Source: Ryuthela nishihirai
Taxonomy: Eukaryota > Arthropoda > Arachnida > Araneae > Heptathelidae
Direction of reading: 5' to 3'
Assembly (NCBI GenBank): GCA_038380435.1
Contig: JAWZYU010000025.1
Span: forward strand, 47,438,691-47,502,690
DNA length: 64,000 nucleotides
The notes beneath the pieces were generated by a model. It saw only the letters and a list, made by a program, of their open reading frames with translations. It was not told the DNA's origin and made no database searches. Numbering within the stretch: the first letter of the stretch is position 1; each line of letters begins with the position of its first letter. The translations under genes were made by a program, and so were the position numbers. Positions 43,901 to 56,783 of the stretch are shown piece by piece.

Positions 43901-46900
43901 ATCCAGCGTGTTCTTTAACGTTGGGTTGTTTTACCTCTGAGCGGCACTTTTTTGCACACAATGGGCTAAATGGCCAGGTCACAAGGACCCCGAAGGCTCA
44001 GAGAAAGTTGGGGGAGGGGACCCACTGGAATAGCTGTTGGGAGACAGATGGTAGCCTCCCGTCAAAGCCATCCAGCGTGTTCTTTAACGTTGGGTTGTTT
44101 TACCTCTGAGCGGCACTTTTTTGCACACCATGGGCTAAATGGTTAGGTCACAAGGACCCCGAAGGCTCTGAGAAAGTTGGGGGACGGGACCCACTGGAAC
44201 AGCTGTTGGGAGACAGATGATAGCCTCCCGTCAAGGCCATCCAGCGTGTTCTTTAACGTGGGTTGTTTTACCTCTGAGCGGCACTTTTTTGCACACCATG
44301 GGCTAAATGGCCAGGTCACAAGGACCCCGAAGGCTCAGAGAAAGTTGGGGGAGGGGACCCACTGGAATAGCTGTTGGGAGACAGATGGTAGCCTCCCGTC
44401 AAGGCCATCCAGCGTGTTCTTTAACGTTGGGTTGTTTTACCTCTGAGCGGCACTTTTTTGCACACCATGGGCTAAATGGCCAGGTCACAAGGACCCCGAA
44501 GGCTCTGAGAAAGTTGGGAGACGGGACCCACTGGAACAGCTGTTGGGAGACAGATGGTAGCCTCCCGTCAAGGCCATCCAGCGTGTTCTTTAACGTTGGG
44601 TTGTTTTACCTCTGAGCGGCACTTTTTTGCACACCATGGGCTAAATTGCCAGGTCACATGGACCCCGAAGGCTCAGAGAAGGTTTGGGGAGGGGACCCAC
44701 TGGAACAGCTGTTGGGAGACAGATGGTAGCCTCCCGTCAAGGCCATCCAGCGTGTTCTTTAACGTTGGGTTGTTTTACCTCTGAGCGGCACTTTTTTGCA
44801 CACCATGGGCTAAATGGCCAGGTCACATGGACCCCGAAGGCTCAGAGAAGGTTTGGGGAGGGGACCCACTGGAACAGCTGTTGGGAGACAGATGGTAGCC
44901 TCCCGTCAAGGCCATCCAGCGTGTTCTTTAACGTTGGGTTGTTTTACCTCTGAGCGGCACTTTTTTGCACACCATGGGCTAAATGGCCAGGTCACAAGAA
45001 CCCCGAAGGCTCAGAGAAAGTTTGGGGAGGGGACCCACTGGAACAGCTGTTGGGAGACAGATGGTAGCCTCCCGTCAAGGCCATCCAGCGTGTTCTTTAA
45101 CGTTGGGTTGTTTTACCTCTGAGCGGCACTTTTTTGCACACCATGGGCTAAATGGCCAGGTCACAAGGACCCCGAAGGCTCTGAGAAAGTTATGGGACGG
45201 GACCCACTGGTACAGCTTTTGGGAGACAGATGGTAGCCTCCCGTCAAGGCCATCCAGCGTGTTCTTTAACGTTGGGTTGTTTTACCTCTGAGCGGCACTT
45301 TTTTGCACACCATGGGTTAAATGGCCAGGTCACATGGACCCCGAAGGCTCAGAGAAGGTTGGGGGAGGGGACCCACTGGAACAGCTGTTGGGAGACAGAT
45401 GGTAGCCTCCCGTCAAGGCCATCCAGCGTGTTCTTTAACGTTGGGTTGTTTTACCTGTGAGGGCACTTTTTTGCACACCATGGGCTAAATGGCCAGGTCA
45501 CAAGGACCCCGAAGGCTCAGAGAAAGTTGGGGGAGGGGACCCACTGGAATAGCTGTTGGGAGACAGATGGTAGCCTCCCGTCAAGGCCATCCAGCGTGTT
45601 CTTTAACGTTGGGTTGTTTTACCTCTGAGCGGCACTTTTTTGCACACCATGGGCTAAATGGCCAGGTCACAAGGACCCCGAAGGCTCTGAGAAATTTGGG
45701 GGACGGGACCCACTGGAACAGCTGTTGGGAGACAGATGGTAGCCTCCCGTCAAGGCCATCCAGCGTGTTCTTTAACGTTGGGTTGTTTTACCTCTGAGCG
45801 GCACTTTTTTGCACACCATGGGCTAAATTGCCAGGTCACATGGACCCCGAAGGCTCAGAGAAGGTTTGGGGAGGGGACCCACTGGAACAGCTGTTGGGAG
45901 ACCGATGGTAGCCTCCCGTCAAGGCCATCCAGCGTGTTCTTTAACGTTGGGTTGTTTTACCTCTGAGCGGCACTTTTTTGCACACCATGGGCTAAATGGC
46001 CAGGTCACAAGGACCCCGAAGGCTCTGAGAAAGTTGGGGGACGGGACCCACTGGAACAGCTGTTGGGAGACAGATGGTAGCCTCCCGTCAAGGCCATCCA
46101 GCGTGTTCTTTAACGTTGGGTTGTTTTACCTCTGAGCGGCACTTTTTTGCACACCATGGGCTAAATGGCCAAGTCACAAGGACCCCGAAGGCTCAGCGAA
46201 AGTTTGGGGAGGGGACCCACTGGAATAGCTGTTGGGAGACAGATGGTAGCCTCCCGTCAAGGCCATCCAGCGTGTTCTTTAACGTTGGGTTGTTTTACCT
46301 CTGAGCGGCACTTTTTTGCACACCATGGGATAAATGGCCAGGTCACAAGGACCCCGAAGGCTCTGAGAAAGTTGGGGGACAGGACCCACTGGTACAGCTG
46401 TTGGGAGACAGATGGTAGCCTCCCGTCAAGGCCATCCAGCGTGTTCTTTAACGTTGGGTTGTTTTACCTCTGAGCGGCACTTTTTTGCACACCATGGGCT
46501 AAATGACCAGGTCACATGGACCCCGAAGGCTCAGAGAAGGTTTGGGGAGGGGACCCACTGGAACAGCTGTTGGGAGACAAATGGTAGCCTCCCGTCAAGG
46601 CCATCCAGCGTGTTCTTTAACGTTGGGTTGTTTTACCTCTGAGCGGCACTTTTTTGCACACCATGGGCTAAATGGCCAGGTCACAAGGACCCCGAATGCT
46701 CAGAGAAAGTTTGGGGAGGGGACCCACTGGAACAGCTGTTGGGAGACAGATGGTAGCCTCCCGTCAAGGCCATCCAGCGTGTTCTTTAACGTTGGGTTGT
46801 TTTACCTCTGAGCGGCACTTTTTTGCACACCATGGGCTAAATGGCCAGGTCACAAGGACCCCGAAGGCTCTGAGAAAGTTATGGGACGGGACCCACTGGT

Positions 46901-49900
46901 ACAGCTTTTGGGAGACAGATGGTAGCCTCCCGTCAAGGCCATCCAGCGTGTTCTTTAACGTTGGGTTGTTTTACCTCTGAGCGGCACTTTTTTGCACACC
47001 ATGGGTTAAATGGCCAGGTCACATGGACCCCGAAGGCTCAGAGAAGGTTGGGGGAGGGGACCCACTGGAACAGCTGTTGGGAGACAGATGGTAGCCTCCC
47101 GTCAAGGCCATCCAGCGTGTTCTTTAACGTTGGGTTGTTTTACCTGTGAGGGCACTTTTTTGCACACCATGGGCTAAATGGCCAGGTCACAAGGACCCCG
47201 AAGGCTCAGAGAAAGTTGGGGGAGTGGACCCACTGGAATAGCTGTTGGGAGACAGATGGTAGCCTCCCGTCAAGGCCATCCAGCGTGTTCTTTAACGTTG
47301 GGTTGTTTTACCTCTGAGCGGCACTTTTTTGCACACCATGGGCTAAATGGCCAGGTCACAAGGACCCCGAAGGCTCTGAGAAATTTGGGGGACGGGACCC
47401 ACTGGAACAGCTGTTGGGAGACAGATGGTAGCCTCCCGTCAAGGCCATCCAGCGTGTTCTTTAACGTTGGGTTGTTTTACCTCTGAGCGGCACTTTTTTG
47501 CACACCATGGGCTAAATTGCCAGGTCACATGGACCCCGAAGGCTCAGAGAAGGTTTGGGGAGGGGACCCACTGGAACAGCTGTTGGGAGACAGATGGTAG
47601 CCTCCCGTCAAGGCCATCCAGCGTGTTCTTTAACGTTGGGTTGTTTTACCTCTGAGCGGCACTTTTTTGCACACCATGGGCTAAATGGCCAGGTCACAAG
47701 GACCCCGAAGGCTCTGAGAAAGTTGGGGGACGGGACCCACTGGAACAGCTGTTGGGAGACAGATGGTAGCCTCCCGTCAAGGCCATCCAGCGTGTTCTTT
47801 AACGTTGGGTTGTTTTACCTCTGAGCGGCACTTTTTTGCACACCATGGGCTAAATGGCCAAGTCACAAGGACCCCGAAGGCTCAGAGAAAGTTTGGGGAG
47901 GGGACCCACTGGAATAGCTGTTGGGAGACAGATGGTAGCCTCCCGTCAAGGCCATCCAGCGTGTTCTTTAACATTGGGTTGTTTTACCTCTGAGCGGCAC
48001 TTTTTTGCACACCATGGGCTAAATGGCCAGGTCACAAGGACCCCGAAGGCTCAGAGAAAGTTGGGGGAGGGGACCCACTGGAATAGCTGTTGGGAGACAG
48101 ATGGTAGCCTCCCGTCAAAGCCATCCAGCGTGTTCTTTAACGTTGGGTTGTTTTACCTCTGAGCGGCACTTTTTTGCACACCATGGGCTAAATGGTTAGG
48201 TCACAAGGACCCCGAAGGCTCTGAGAAAGTTGGGGGACGGGACCCACTGGAACAGCTGTTGGGAGACAGATGGTAGCCTCCCGTCAAGGCCATCCACCGT
48301 GTTCTTTAACGTTGGGTTGTTTTACCTCTGAGCGGCACTTTTTTGCACACCATGGGCTAAATGGCCAGGTCACAAGGACCCCGAAGGCTCAGAGAAAGTT
48401 GGGGGAGGGGACCCACTGGAATAGCTGTTGGGAGACAGATGGTAGCCTCCCGTCAAGGCCATCCAGCGTGTTCTTTAACGTTGGGTTGTTTTACCTCTGA
48501 GCGGCACTTTTTTGCACACCATGGGCTAAATGGCCAGGTCACAAGGACCCCGAAGGCTCTGAGAAATTTGGGGGACGGGACCCACTGGAACAGCTGTTGG
48601 GAGACAGATGGTAGCCTCCCGTCAAGGCCATCCAGCGTGTTCTTTAACGTTGGGTTGTTTTACCTCTGAGCGGCACTTTTTTGCACACCATGGGCTAAAT
48701 TGCCAGGTCACATGGACCCCGAAGGCTCAGAGAAGGTTTGGGGAGGGGACCCACTGGAACAGCTGTTGGGAGACAGATGGTAGCCTCCCGTCAAGGCCAT
48801 CCAGCGTGTTCTTTAACGTTGGGTTGTTTTACCTCTGAGCGGCACTTTTTTGCACACCATGGGCTAAATGGCCAGGTCACAAGGACCCCGAAGGCTCTGA
48901 GAAAGTTGGGGGACGGGACCCACTGGAACAGCTGTTGGGAGACAGATGGTAGCCTCCCGTCAAGGCCATCCAGCGTGTTCTTTAACGTTGGGTTGTTTTA
49001 CCTCTGAGCGGCACTTTTTTGCACACCATGGGCTAAATGGCCAAGTCACAAGGACCCCGAAGGCTCAGAGAAAGTTTGGGGAGGGGACCCACTGGAATAG
49101 CTGTTGGGAGACAGATGGTAGCCTCCCGTCAAGGCCATCCAGCGTGTTCTTTAACGTTGGGTTGTTTTACCTCTGAGCGGCACTTTTTTGCACACCATGG
49201 GCTAAATGGCCAGGTCACAAGGACCCCGAAGGCTCTGAGAAAGTTGGGGGACGGGACCCACTGGTACAGCTGTTGGGAGACAGATGGTAGCCTCCCGTCA
49301 AGGCCATCCAGCGTGTTCTTTAACGTTGGGTTGTTTTACCTCTGAGCGGCACTTTTTTGCACACCATGGGCTAAATGACCAGGTCACATGGACCCCGAAG
49401 GCTCAGAGAAGGTTTGGGGAGGGGACCCACTGGAACAGCTGTTGGGAGACAAATGGTAGCCTCCCGTCAAGGCCATCCAGCGTGTTCTTTAACGTTGGGT
49501 TGTTTTACCTCTGAGCGGCACTTTTTTGCACACCATGGGCTAAATGGCCAGGTCACAAGGACCCCGAAGGCTCTGAGAAAGTTGGGGGAGGGGACCCACT
49601 GGAACAGCTGTTGGGAGACAGATGGTAGCCTCCCGTCAAGGCCATCCAGCGTGTTCTTTAACGTTGGGTTGTTTTACCTCTGAGCGGCACTTTTTTGCAC
49701 ACCATGGGCTAAATGGCCAGGTCACAAGGACCCCGAAGGCTCAGAGAAAGTTGGGGGAGGGGACCCACTGGAATAGCTGTTGGGAGACAGATGGTAGCCT
49801 CCCGTCAAAGCCATCCAGCGTGTTCTTTAACGTTGGGTTGTTTTACCTCTGAGCGGCACTTTTTTGCACACCATGGGCTAAATGGTTAGGTCACAAGGAC

Positions 49901-52900
49901 CCCGAAGGCTCTGAGAAAGTTGGGGGACGGGACCCACTGGAACAGCTGTTGGGAGACAGATGGTAGCCTCCCGTCAAGGCCATCCACCGTGTTCTTTAAC
50001 GTTGGGTTGTTTTACCTCTGAGCGGCACTTTTTTGCACACCATGGGCTAAATGGCCAGGTCACAAGGACCCCGAAGGCTCAGAGAAAGTTGGGGGAGGGG
50101 ACCCACTGGAATAGCTGTTGGGAGACAGATGGTAGCCTCCCGTCAAGGCCATCCAGCGTGTTCTTTAACGTTGGGTTGTTTTACCTCTGAGCGGCACTTT
50201 TTTGCACACCATGGGCTAAATGGCCAGGTCACAAGGACCCCGAAGGCTCTGAGAAATTTGGGGGACGGGACCCACTGGAACAGCTGTTGGGAGACAGATG
50301 GTAGCCTCCCGTCAAGGCCATCCAGCGTGTTCTTTAACGTTGGGTTGTTTTACCTCTGAGCGGCACTTTTTTGCACACCATGGGCTAAATTGCCAGGTCA
50401 CATGGACCCCGAAGGCTCAGAGAAGGTTTGGGGAGGGGACCCACTGGAACAGCTGTTGGGAGACAGATGGTAGCCTCCCGTCAAGGCCATCCAGCGTGTT
50501 CTTTAACGTTGGGTTGTTTTACCTCTGAGCGGCACTTTTTTGCACACCATGGGCTAAATGGCCAGGTCACAAGGACCCCGAAGGCTCTGAGAAAGTTGGG
50601 GGACGGGACCCACTGGAACAGCTGTTGGGAGACAGATGGTAGCCTCCCGTCAAGGCCATCCAGCGTGTTCTTTAACGTTGGGTTGTTTTACCTCTGAGCG
50701 GCACTTTTTTGCACACCATGGGCTAAATGGCCAAGTCACAAGGACCCCGAAGGCTCAGAGAAAGTTTGGGGAGGGGACCCACTGGAATAGCTGTTGGGAG
50801 ACAGATGGTAGCCTCCCGTCAAGGCCATCCAGCGTGTTCTTTAACGTTGGGTTGTTTTACCTCTGAGCGGCACTTTTTTGCACACCATGGGCTAAATGGC
50901 CAGGTAACAAGGACCCCGAAGTCTCTGAGAAAGTTGGGGGACAGGACCCACTGGTACAGCTGTTGGGAGACAGATGGTAGCCTCCCGTCAAGGCCATCCA
51001 GCGTGTTCTTTAACGTTGGGTTGTTTTACCTCTGAGCGGCACTTTTTTGCACACCATGGGCTAAATGACCAGGTCACATGGACCCCGAAGGCTCAGAGAA
51101 GGTTTGGGGAGGGGACCCACTGGAACAGCTGTTGGGAGACAAATGGTAGCCTCCCGTCAAGGCCATCCAGCGTGTTCTTTAACGTTGGGTTGTTTTACCT
51201 CTGAGCGGCACTTTTTTGCACACCATGGGCTAAATGGCCAGGTCACAAGGACCCCGAAGGCTCTGAGAAAGTTGGGGGAGGGGACCCACTGGAACAGCTG
51301 TTGGGAGACAGATGGTAGCCTCCCGTCAAGGCCATCCAGCGTGTTCTTTAACGTTGGGTTGTTTTACCTCTGAGCGGCACTTTTTTGCACACCATGGGCT
51401 AAATGGTTAGGTCACAAGGACCCCGAAGGCTCTGAGAAAGTTGGGGGACGGGACCCACTGGAACAGCTGTTGGGAGACAGATGGTAGCCTCCCGTCAAGG
51501 CCATCCAGCGTGTTCTTTAACGTTGGGTTGTTTTACCTCTGAGCGGCACTTTTTTGCACACCATGGGCTAAATGGCCAGGTCACAAGGACCCCGAAGGCT
51601 CAGAGAAAGTTGGGGGAGGGGACCCACTGGAATAGCTGTTGGGAGACAGATGGTAGCCTCCCGTCAAGGCCATCCAGCGTGTTCTTTAACGTTGGGTTGT
51701 TTTACCTCTGAGCGGCACTTTTTTGCACACCATGGGCTAAATGGCCAGGTCACAAGGACCCCGAAGGCTCTGAGAAAGTTGGGGGACGGGACCCACTGGA
51801 ACAGCTGTTGGGAGACAGATGGTAGCCTCCCGTCAAGGCCATCCAGCGTGTTCTTTAACGTTGGGTTGTTTTACTTCTGAGCGGCACTTTTTTGCACACC
51901 ATGGGCTAAATTGCCAGTTCACATGGACCCCGAAGGCTCAGAGAAGGTTTGGGGAGGGGACCCACTGGAACAGCTGTTGGGAGACAGATGGTAGCCTCCC
52001 GTCAAGGCCATCCAGCGTGTTCTTTAACGTTGGGTTGTTTTACCTCTGAGCGGCACTTTTTTGCACACCATGGGCTAAATGGCCAGGTCACATGGACCCC
52101 GAAGGCTCAGAGAAGGTTTGGGGAGGGGACCCACTGGAACAGCTGTTGGGAGACAGATGGTAGCCTCCCGTCAAGGCCATCCAGCGTGTTCTTTAACGTT
52201 GGGTTGTTTTACCTCTGAGCGGCACTTTTTTGCACACCATGGGCTAAATGGCCAGGTCACAAGAACCCCGAAGGCTCAGAGAAAGTTTGGGGAGGGGACC
52301 CACTGGAACAGCTGTTGGGAGACAGATGGTAGCCTCCCGTCAAGGCCATCCAGCGTGTTCTTTAACGTTGGGTTGTTTTACCTCTGAGCGGCACTTTTTT
52401 GCACACCATGGGCTAAATGGCCAGGTCACAAGGACCCCGAAGGCTCTGAGAAAGTTATGGGACGGGACCCACTGGTACAGCTTTTGGGAGACAGATGGTA
52501 GCCTCCCGTCAAGGCCATCCAGCGTGTTCTTTAACGTTGGGTTGTTTTACCTCTGAGCGGCACTTTTTTGCACACCATGGGTTAAATGGCCAGGTCACAT
52601 GGACCCCGAAGGCTCAGAGAAGGTTGGGGGAGGGGACCCACTGGAACAGCTGTTGGGAGACAGATGGTAGCCTCCCGTCAAGGCCATCCAGCGTGTTCTT
52701 TAACGTTGGGTTGTTTTACCTCTGAGTGGCACTTTTTTGCACACCATGGGCTAAATGGCCAGGTCACAAGTACCCCGAAGGCTCAGAGAATGTTGGGGGA
52801 GGGGACCCACTGGAATAGCTGTTGGGAGACAGATGGTAGCCTCCCGTCAAGGCCATCTAGCGTGTTCTTTAACGTTGGGTTGTTTTACCTCTGAGCGGCA

Positions 52901-53425
52901 CTTTTTTGCACACCATGGGCTAAATGGCCAGGTCACAAGGACCCCGAAGGCTCTGAGAAAGTTGGGGGAGGGGACCCACTGGAACAGCTGTTGGGAGACA
53001 GATGGCAGCCTCCCGTCAAGGCCATCCAGCGTGTTCTTTAACGTTGGGTTGTTTTACCTCTGAGCGGCACTTTTTTGCACACCATGGGCTAAATGGCCAG
53101 GTCACAAGGACCGCGAAGGCTCAGAGAAAGTTGGGGGAGGGGACCCACTGGAACAGCTGTTGGGAGACAGATGGTAGCCTTCCGTCAAGGCCATCCAGCG
53201 TGTTCTTTAACGTGCACAGGGTATGGCTCTCCCGCACACGGGGACACGGCTTAACGTCCCATCCGACGGACGGCGGCCTTTCCAAGCCCATCGGTGTTCC
53301 CTACTGACCGTGGGCAGGACGGGGAATTTTGCGGAGATAAATCTCAACGCTGACCCAGCTGGGACTCGAACCTGGGAACTGCAGATTACGATCCTGGCGC
53401 GCTACTGACTGAGCCACCCCCGCCC
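40970..53425 (-). mobile_element. SINE-A with its tail expanded into a 12-kb satellite
   Basis: The right end (53045-53425) is an ordinary SINE-A on the minus strand with its body and tRNA-like head. Its 3' tail is followed not by genomic DNA but by tandem copies of the 169-bp tail segment back to about 40970. Every copy is joined through TTTAACGTTGGGTTG, the same junction as in the two-tail SINEs at 5167 and 55069. No clear target duplication is visible at the outer edges. Confidence 0.9.
41049..53044. repeat. 169-bp satellite, about 71 full units
   Basis: The unit runs from TTGGGTTGTTTTACCTCTGA to GTGTTCTTTAACG. Start positions advance by 169 except for four single-base losses (for example the CCTGTGAGGGCAC units near 41400, 45455 and 47145, and the short junction near 44258). 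Unit variants recur in fixed order: a five-unit core starts near 41387, 42569, 45442, 47131, 48313 and 50003. Frames of 76-102 codons in every unit are repeat by-products, because 169 is not a multiple of 3. Confidence 0.95.
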
Positions 53426-53469
53426 TTGGTCAAGTCAGGGTATTACAAACCAGTAGAGGTGGTGTAATT

Positions 53470-53910
53470 TCTGGGACGAGTTTGTGTGGTTGAGGCTCCT
53501 TGAGGCTCCTTGTAACTATTAAGACCACCATCACCACACAAAGCTACGTTCACATTCTCGCCAACCACCTATACCAGTTTATGTTTATCCCTTTACCACA
53601 GTAAGATGCCTTTCTTTCAACAAGATCTAATCCTTCCTATTTGGCGAAGGACTGGTTAAAGGAGCATTTCAGTGAGTTCACAACCTTCAAATGGCCCTCT
53701 TACTATCCGTATTTGAATCTTATTGAGCATCTGTGGAACGAAGTGGAGCGATGCATTCGAGCCCGAAACCCACCACCGGCAACTCTCAGCGCTTTACAGA
53801 TGGTTGTCCTGGAATCATGGACCGAACTATGACATGAACCTTTCCAACTTAGCTGGGATTTCCAGCCACAACATGTTGCTGCTGTTATGAGTGGACTCAT
53901 ACATTATTAG
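53470..53910 (+). pseudogene. Tc1-like transposase, C-terminal relic
   Basis: Frame 53641-53832 has WLKEHF, then FKWPSYYPYLNLIEHLWNEV, matching the WP-x-SPDLNPIEHLW signature around the catalytic glutamate (E of IEHLW) of Tc1/mariner DDE transposases. After a stop at 53830, HEPFQLSWDFQ and HVAAVMSGLI resemble the usual C-terminus. The upstream stretch TTTCTTTCAACAAGATCTAA could be what is left of the FQQDNAP motif. The N-terminal DNA-binding part and both TIRs are missing, so it is non-functional. Whether it once served the CAGTCGCTC elements cannot be told. Confidence 0.82.
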
Positions 53911-54041
53911 ATGGATGTGTATAATAAATTGTCTTTCAGTATTAATAACACTACGAAGGACTCAAAATCATAACATTGGAAAAAACTGATCTCTTTCTAA
54001 TCACTAGCATAAACATATCAATAAATTTTACTCATTAAAAT

Positions 54042-54516
54042 AAAATAAATACCCCCTCAAGTAGCTGCTTGCCACAGAGGTCTGACAGGAGCCTGTCAGT
54101 TTATATGCCAAGGTAGAAGGTCTGAGAGGATGGCAGGACCTCAGGAACGTGTACAGCAACTGTACACGCTCCAGTTACCGTTCACAGCAAACTGGAGCGT
54201 GTGCAGTTACTGCACACGCTCCAGTTTGCTGTGAACGGTAACTGCACACGCTCAATATTTCTGTGAGTGGGCCCACACGATCCAGGTTTTTGTGAGCTCA
54301 CACGATCCAATGTAAATAAAATAAATACCCCCTCAAGTAGCTGCTTGCCACAGAGGTCTGACAGGAGTCTGTCAGTTCATATGCAATAGTAGAAGGTCTG
54401 AGAGGATGGCAGGACCTCAGCAGAAAAACGACACATACATCCATGCCTTACCCGGGGCTCGAACTCAGGTCCCTTAGATCAAGTAGACAAGCGCGCTAAC
54501 CACTCGGCCATGGTTT
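54042..54516 (-). mobile_element. Composite: SINE-B dimer with 118-bp-family linker
   Basis: Same arrangement as at 14384-14813 with a longer linker (54136-54313) that retains both hairpin caps. Variants in the linker (TTTCTGTGAGTGGGCCCACA, CGATCCAGGTTTTTGTGAGC) are shared with the 14.5-kb copy. Confidence 0.87.
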
Positions 54517-54812
54517 TCGAATTTGAGACGCACTTTTATGGCTAAGAAGTAAAAGAATTAATTTTTAATTTCAGCTACAGAATTTACAATTTTCAACACA
54601 ATATGTTAATATAACAAATTAAACAAAATACAATTTTTGCAAATAAGAACTTTGAAGGTGTTAATAACTGACTAAGGAAAAGAAAGTTTTCACTCTACTA
54701 AACTATTCACTCGCTTTTAGAATAAAATAAATATATGAAATGTAAATAAATTTCAATAAAGACAATCAGTTCGCTTTTCATATGAAACTTGTGTGAATAA
54801 GCCTTATGCAAA

Positions 54813-55012
54813 CACAGAGGTCTAGCCAGACGGTGCAGTTTATTTTCCCAGCAAATTGAGTTGAGAAAAAAACTACTACATTTGTCGACTAAGGGATAGT
54901 TTGAGAAAAAAACTACTACATTTGTCGACTAAGGGATAGTTTGAGAAAATCCTGTTTGGCATCGTTTAACGATTTCATTTTCGAGATGCCTCTTTTTCTA
55001 AGGCCTTTAACG
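54813..55012 (-). mobile_element. Degraded LINE 3' relic with 40-bp duplication
   Basis: ACAGAGGTCTAGCCAGACGG, CCTGTTTGGCATCGTTTA and CTTTTTCTAAGGCCTTTA match the minus strand of the LINE 3' coding end in order. Between them TTGAGAAAAAAACTACTACA and the following 20 bases occur twice, at 54861 and 54901. Confidence 0.72.
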
Positions 55013-55068
55013 TGTACGTCAACTTAAAGTGACATCACCAAAAACAAATCTGAAAACATCAAACGAGG

Positions 55069-55622
55069 GTTGGGTTGTTTTACCTCTGAGCGGCACTTTT
55101 TTGCACACCATGGGCTAAATGGCCAGGTCACATGGACCCCGAAGGCTCAGAGAAGGTTGGGGGAGGGGACCCACTGGAACAGCTGTTGGGAGACAGATGG
55201 TAGACTCCCGTCAAGGCCATCCAGCGTGTTCTTTAACGTTGGGTTGCTTTACCTCTGAGCGGCACTTTTTTGCACACCATGGGCTAAATGGCCAGGTCAC
55301 ATGGACCCCGAAGGTTCAGAGAAGGTTGGGGGAGGGGACCCACTGGAACAGCTGTTGGGAGACAGATGGTAGTCTCCCGTCAAGGCCATCCAGCGTGTTC
55401 TTTAACGTGCACAGGGTATGGCTCTCCCGTACACGGGGCCACGGCTTAACGTCCCGTCCGACGGACGGCGGCCTTTCCAAGTCCATCGGTGTCCCCTACT
55501 GACCGTGGGCAGGGCGGGGAATTTTGCGGAGATAAATCTCAATGCTGACCCAGCTGGGACTCGAACCTGGGAACTACAGATTACGAGCCTGGCGCGCTAC
55601 CGACTGAGCCACCCCCGCCCCC
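55069..55622 (-). mobile_element. SINE-A with duplicated 169-bp tail and perfect target duplication
   Basis: CATCAAACGAGG at 55057-55068 and 55623-55634. Two tail units are joined by TTTAACGTTGGGTTGC near 55236. The perfect duplication outside both tails favours retrotransposition of an already duplicated form. Confidence 0.93.
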
Positions 55623-55634
55623 CATCAAACGAGG

Positions 55635-56130
55635 AAGAAATGTGATATTTTAGATGATATCACTTAGGAAGAAATCTTACCTATCAACAAATTAGTTCAT
55701 TTGTCAACATCACCTCAATTCGAAAATTCACTTTTAAACTAAAAGGATTCAAATCGCCTCTGAAGAATATGGGAATTACGTTTCCAAAGAAAATGAAGTT
55801 TTCTTTGAAAACGTAATTCCCATATAATTCGAACTAAGGATAATTGGTAAAATGCAAATAGTAGTATTTTATTAGCACTTACGCAACATAAAAAATATTT
55901 GCCTTTCATTCCTTAAAATTAAAACGTTTCTTTTCTCATACCCTTCTGAGAAAGGGGGGGGGCAGATTGTTCCCCTCAGCGGAACCGAAATTTCGAATTT
56001 CTACCATCACCACACCACTCTCTTACCATTCGTTAAAAGTTTCTCTTTTTCTATTTAGTGTCCAGTAAATATCTAAATTAAAACTACGTAGAGATGTAAA
56101 AAAATGCGAATTATAACATTTCATTGGTAT
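55635..56130. other. Unassigned spacer containing a long hairpin
   Basis: Apart from the inverted repeat at 55767-55825 and a G run near 55955, no gene or known repeat is seen. Confidence 0.5.
55767..55825. repeat. Inverted repeat, 27-bp arms, 5-base loop
   Basis: ATATGGGAATTACGTTTCCA plus AAGAAAA pairs with its complement at 55799-55825 with one mismatch, leaving loop TGAAG. It could fold as a stem-loop in RNA or DNA. No repeat family is assigned and the function is unknown. Confidence 0.88.
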
Positions 56131-56772
56131 AGTCGCTCAAAAAAGTATCCGAACACTATGGTTGATTGCAGAATTCAGAAAAAATATCTGGCATTGATTT
56201 TTTTAGAAATTAGTCATCTGGCAACCTTCGTGTCACGTGATTACAGAATTCAGGAAAAATATCTGGAGCGTGTACAGCAACTGCACACGCTCAATATTTC
56301 CGTGAGTGAGCCCACACGATCTAGGTCTTTGTGAGCTCACACGATCCAATGTGTTGTGAACATTAACCGCAACCGCTCCAGTTTGCTGTGAACGGTAACT
56401 GCACACGCTCAATATTTCCGTGAGTGAGCCCACACGATCTAGGTCTTTGTGAGCTCACACGATCCAATGTGCTGTGAACATTAACCGCAACCGCTCCAGT
56501 TTGCTGTGAACGGTAACTGCACACGCTCCATATTCATTGCATTATATATTCATACGCATTATATATATTAAAAAATATCCAAACACTATGGTTGATTACA
56601 GAATTCAGAAAAAATATCTGGCAACGATTTTTTTTAAATTAGTGATCTGGCAACCTTCGTGTCACGTGACACGAAGGCTGCCAGATGACTAATTTCTAGA
56701 AAAATCGATGCCAGATATTTTTTCTGAATTTTGCAATCAACCGTAGTTTTCGGATACTTTTTTCAGCGACTG
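56131..56772. mobile_element. TIR element with about 2 units of the 118-bp array
   Basis: The left end has lost its first bases (reads TATAGTCGCTCAAAAAAGTA). The array is in minus orientation (56280-56530), then the AT-rich spacer, then a nearly complete palindromic MITE ending GCGACTG with TA at 56773-56774. The LINE target duplication begins with this TA. Confidence 0.85.
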
Positions 56773-56783
56773 TACCTCTTCCA

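Noticed and set aside
41049..53044. CRISPR-like array
   Set aside because: Units are contiguous with no unique spacers, and the DNA is eukaryotic in type.
41068..53307. Dozens of 76-102-codon frames with GCFTSERHFFAHHGLNGQV
   Set aside because: They come from the 169-bp SINE-derived satellite in shifting frames. The same peptide appears in every SINE-A tail.
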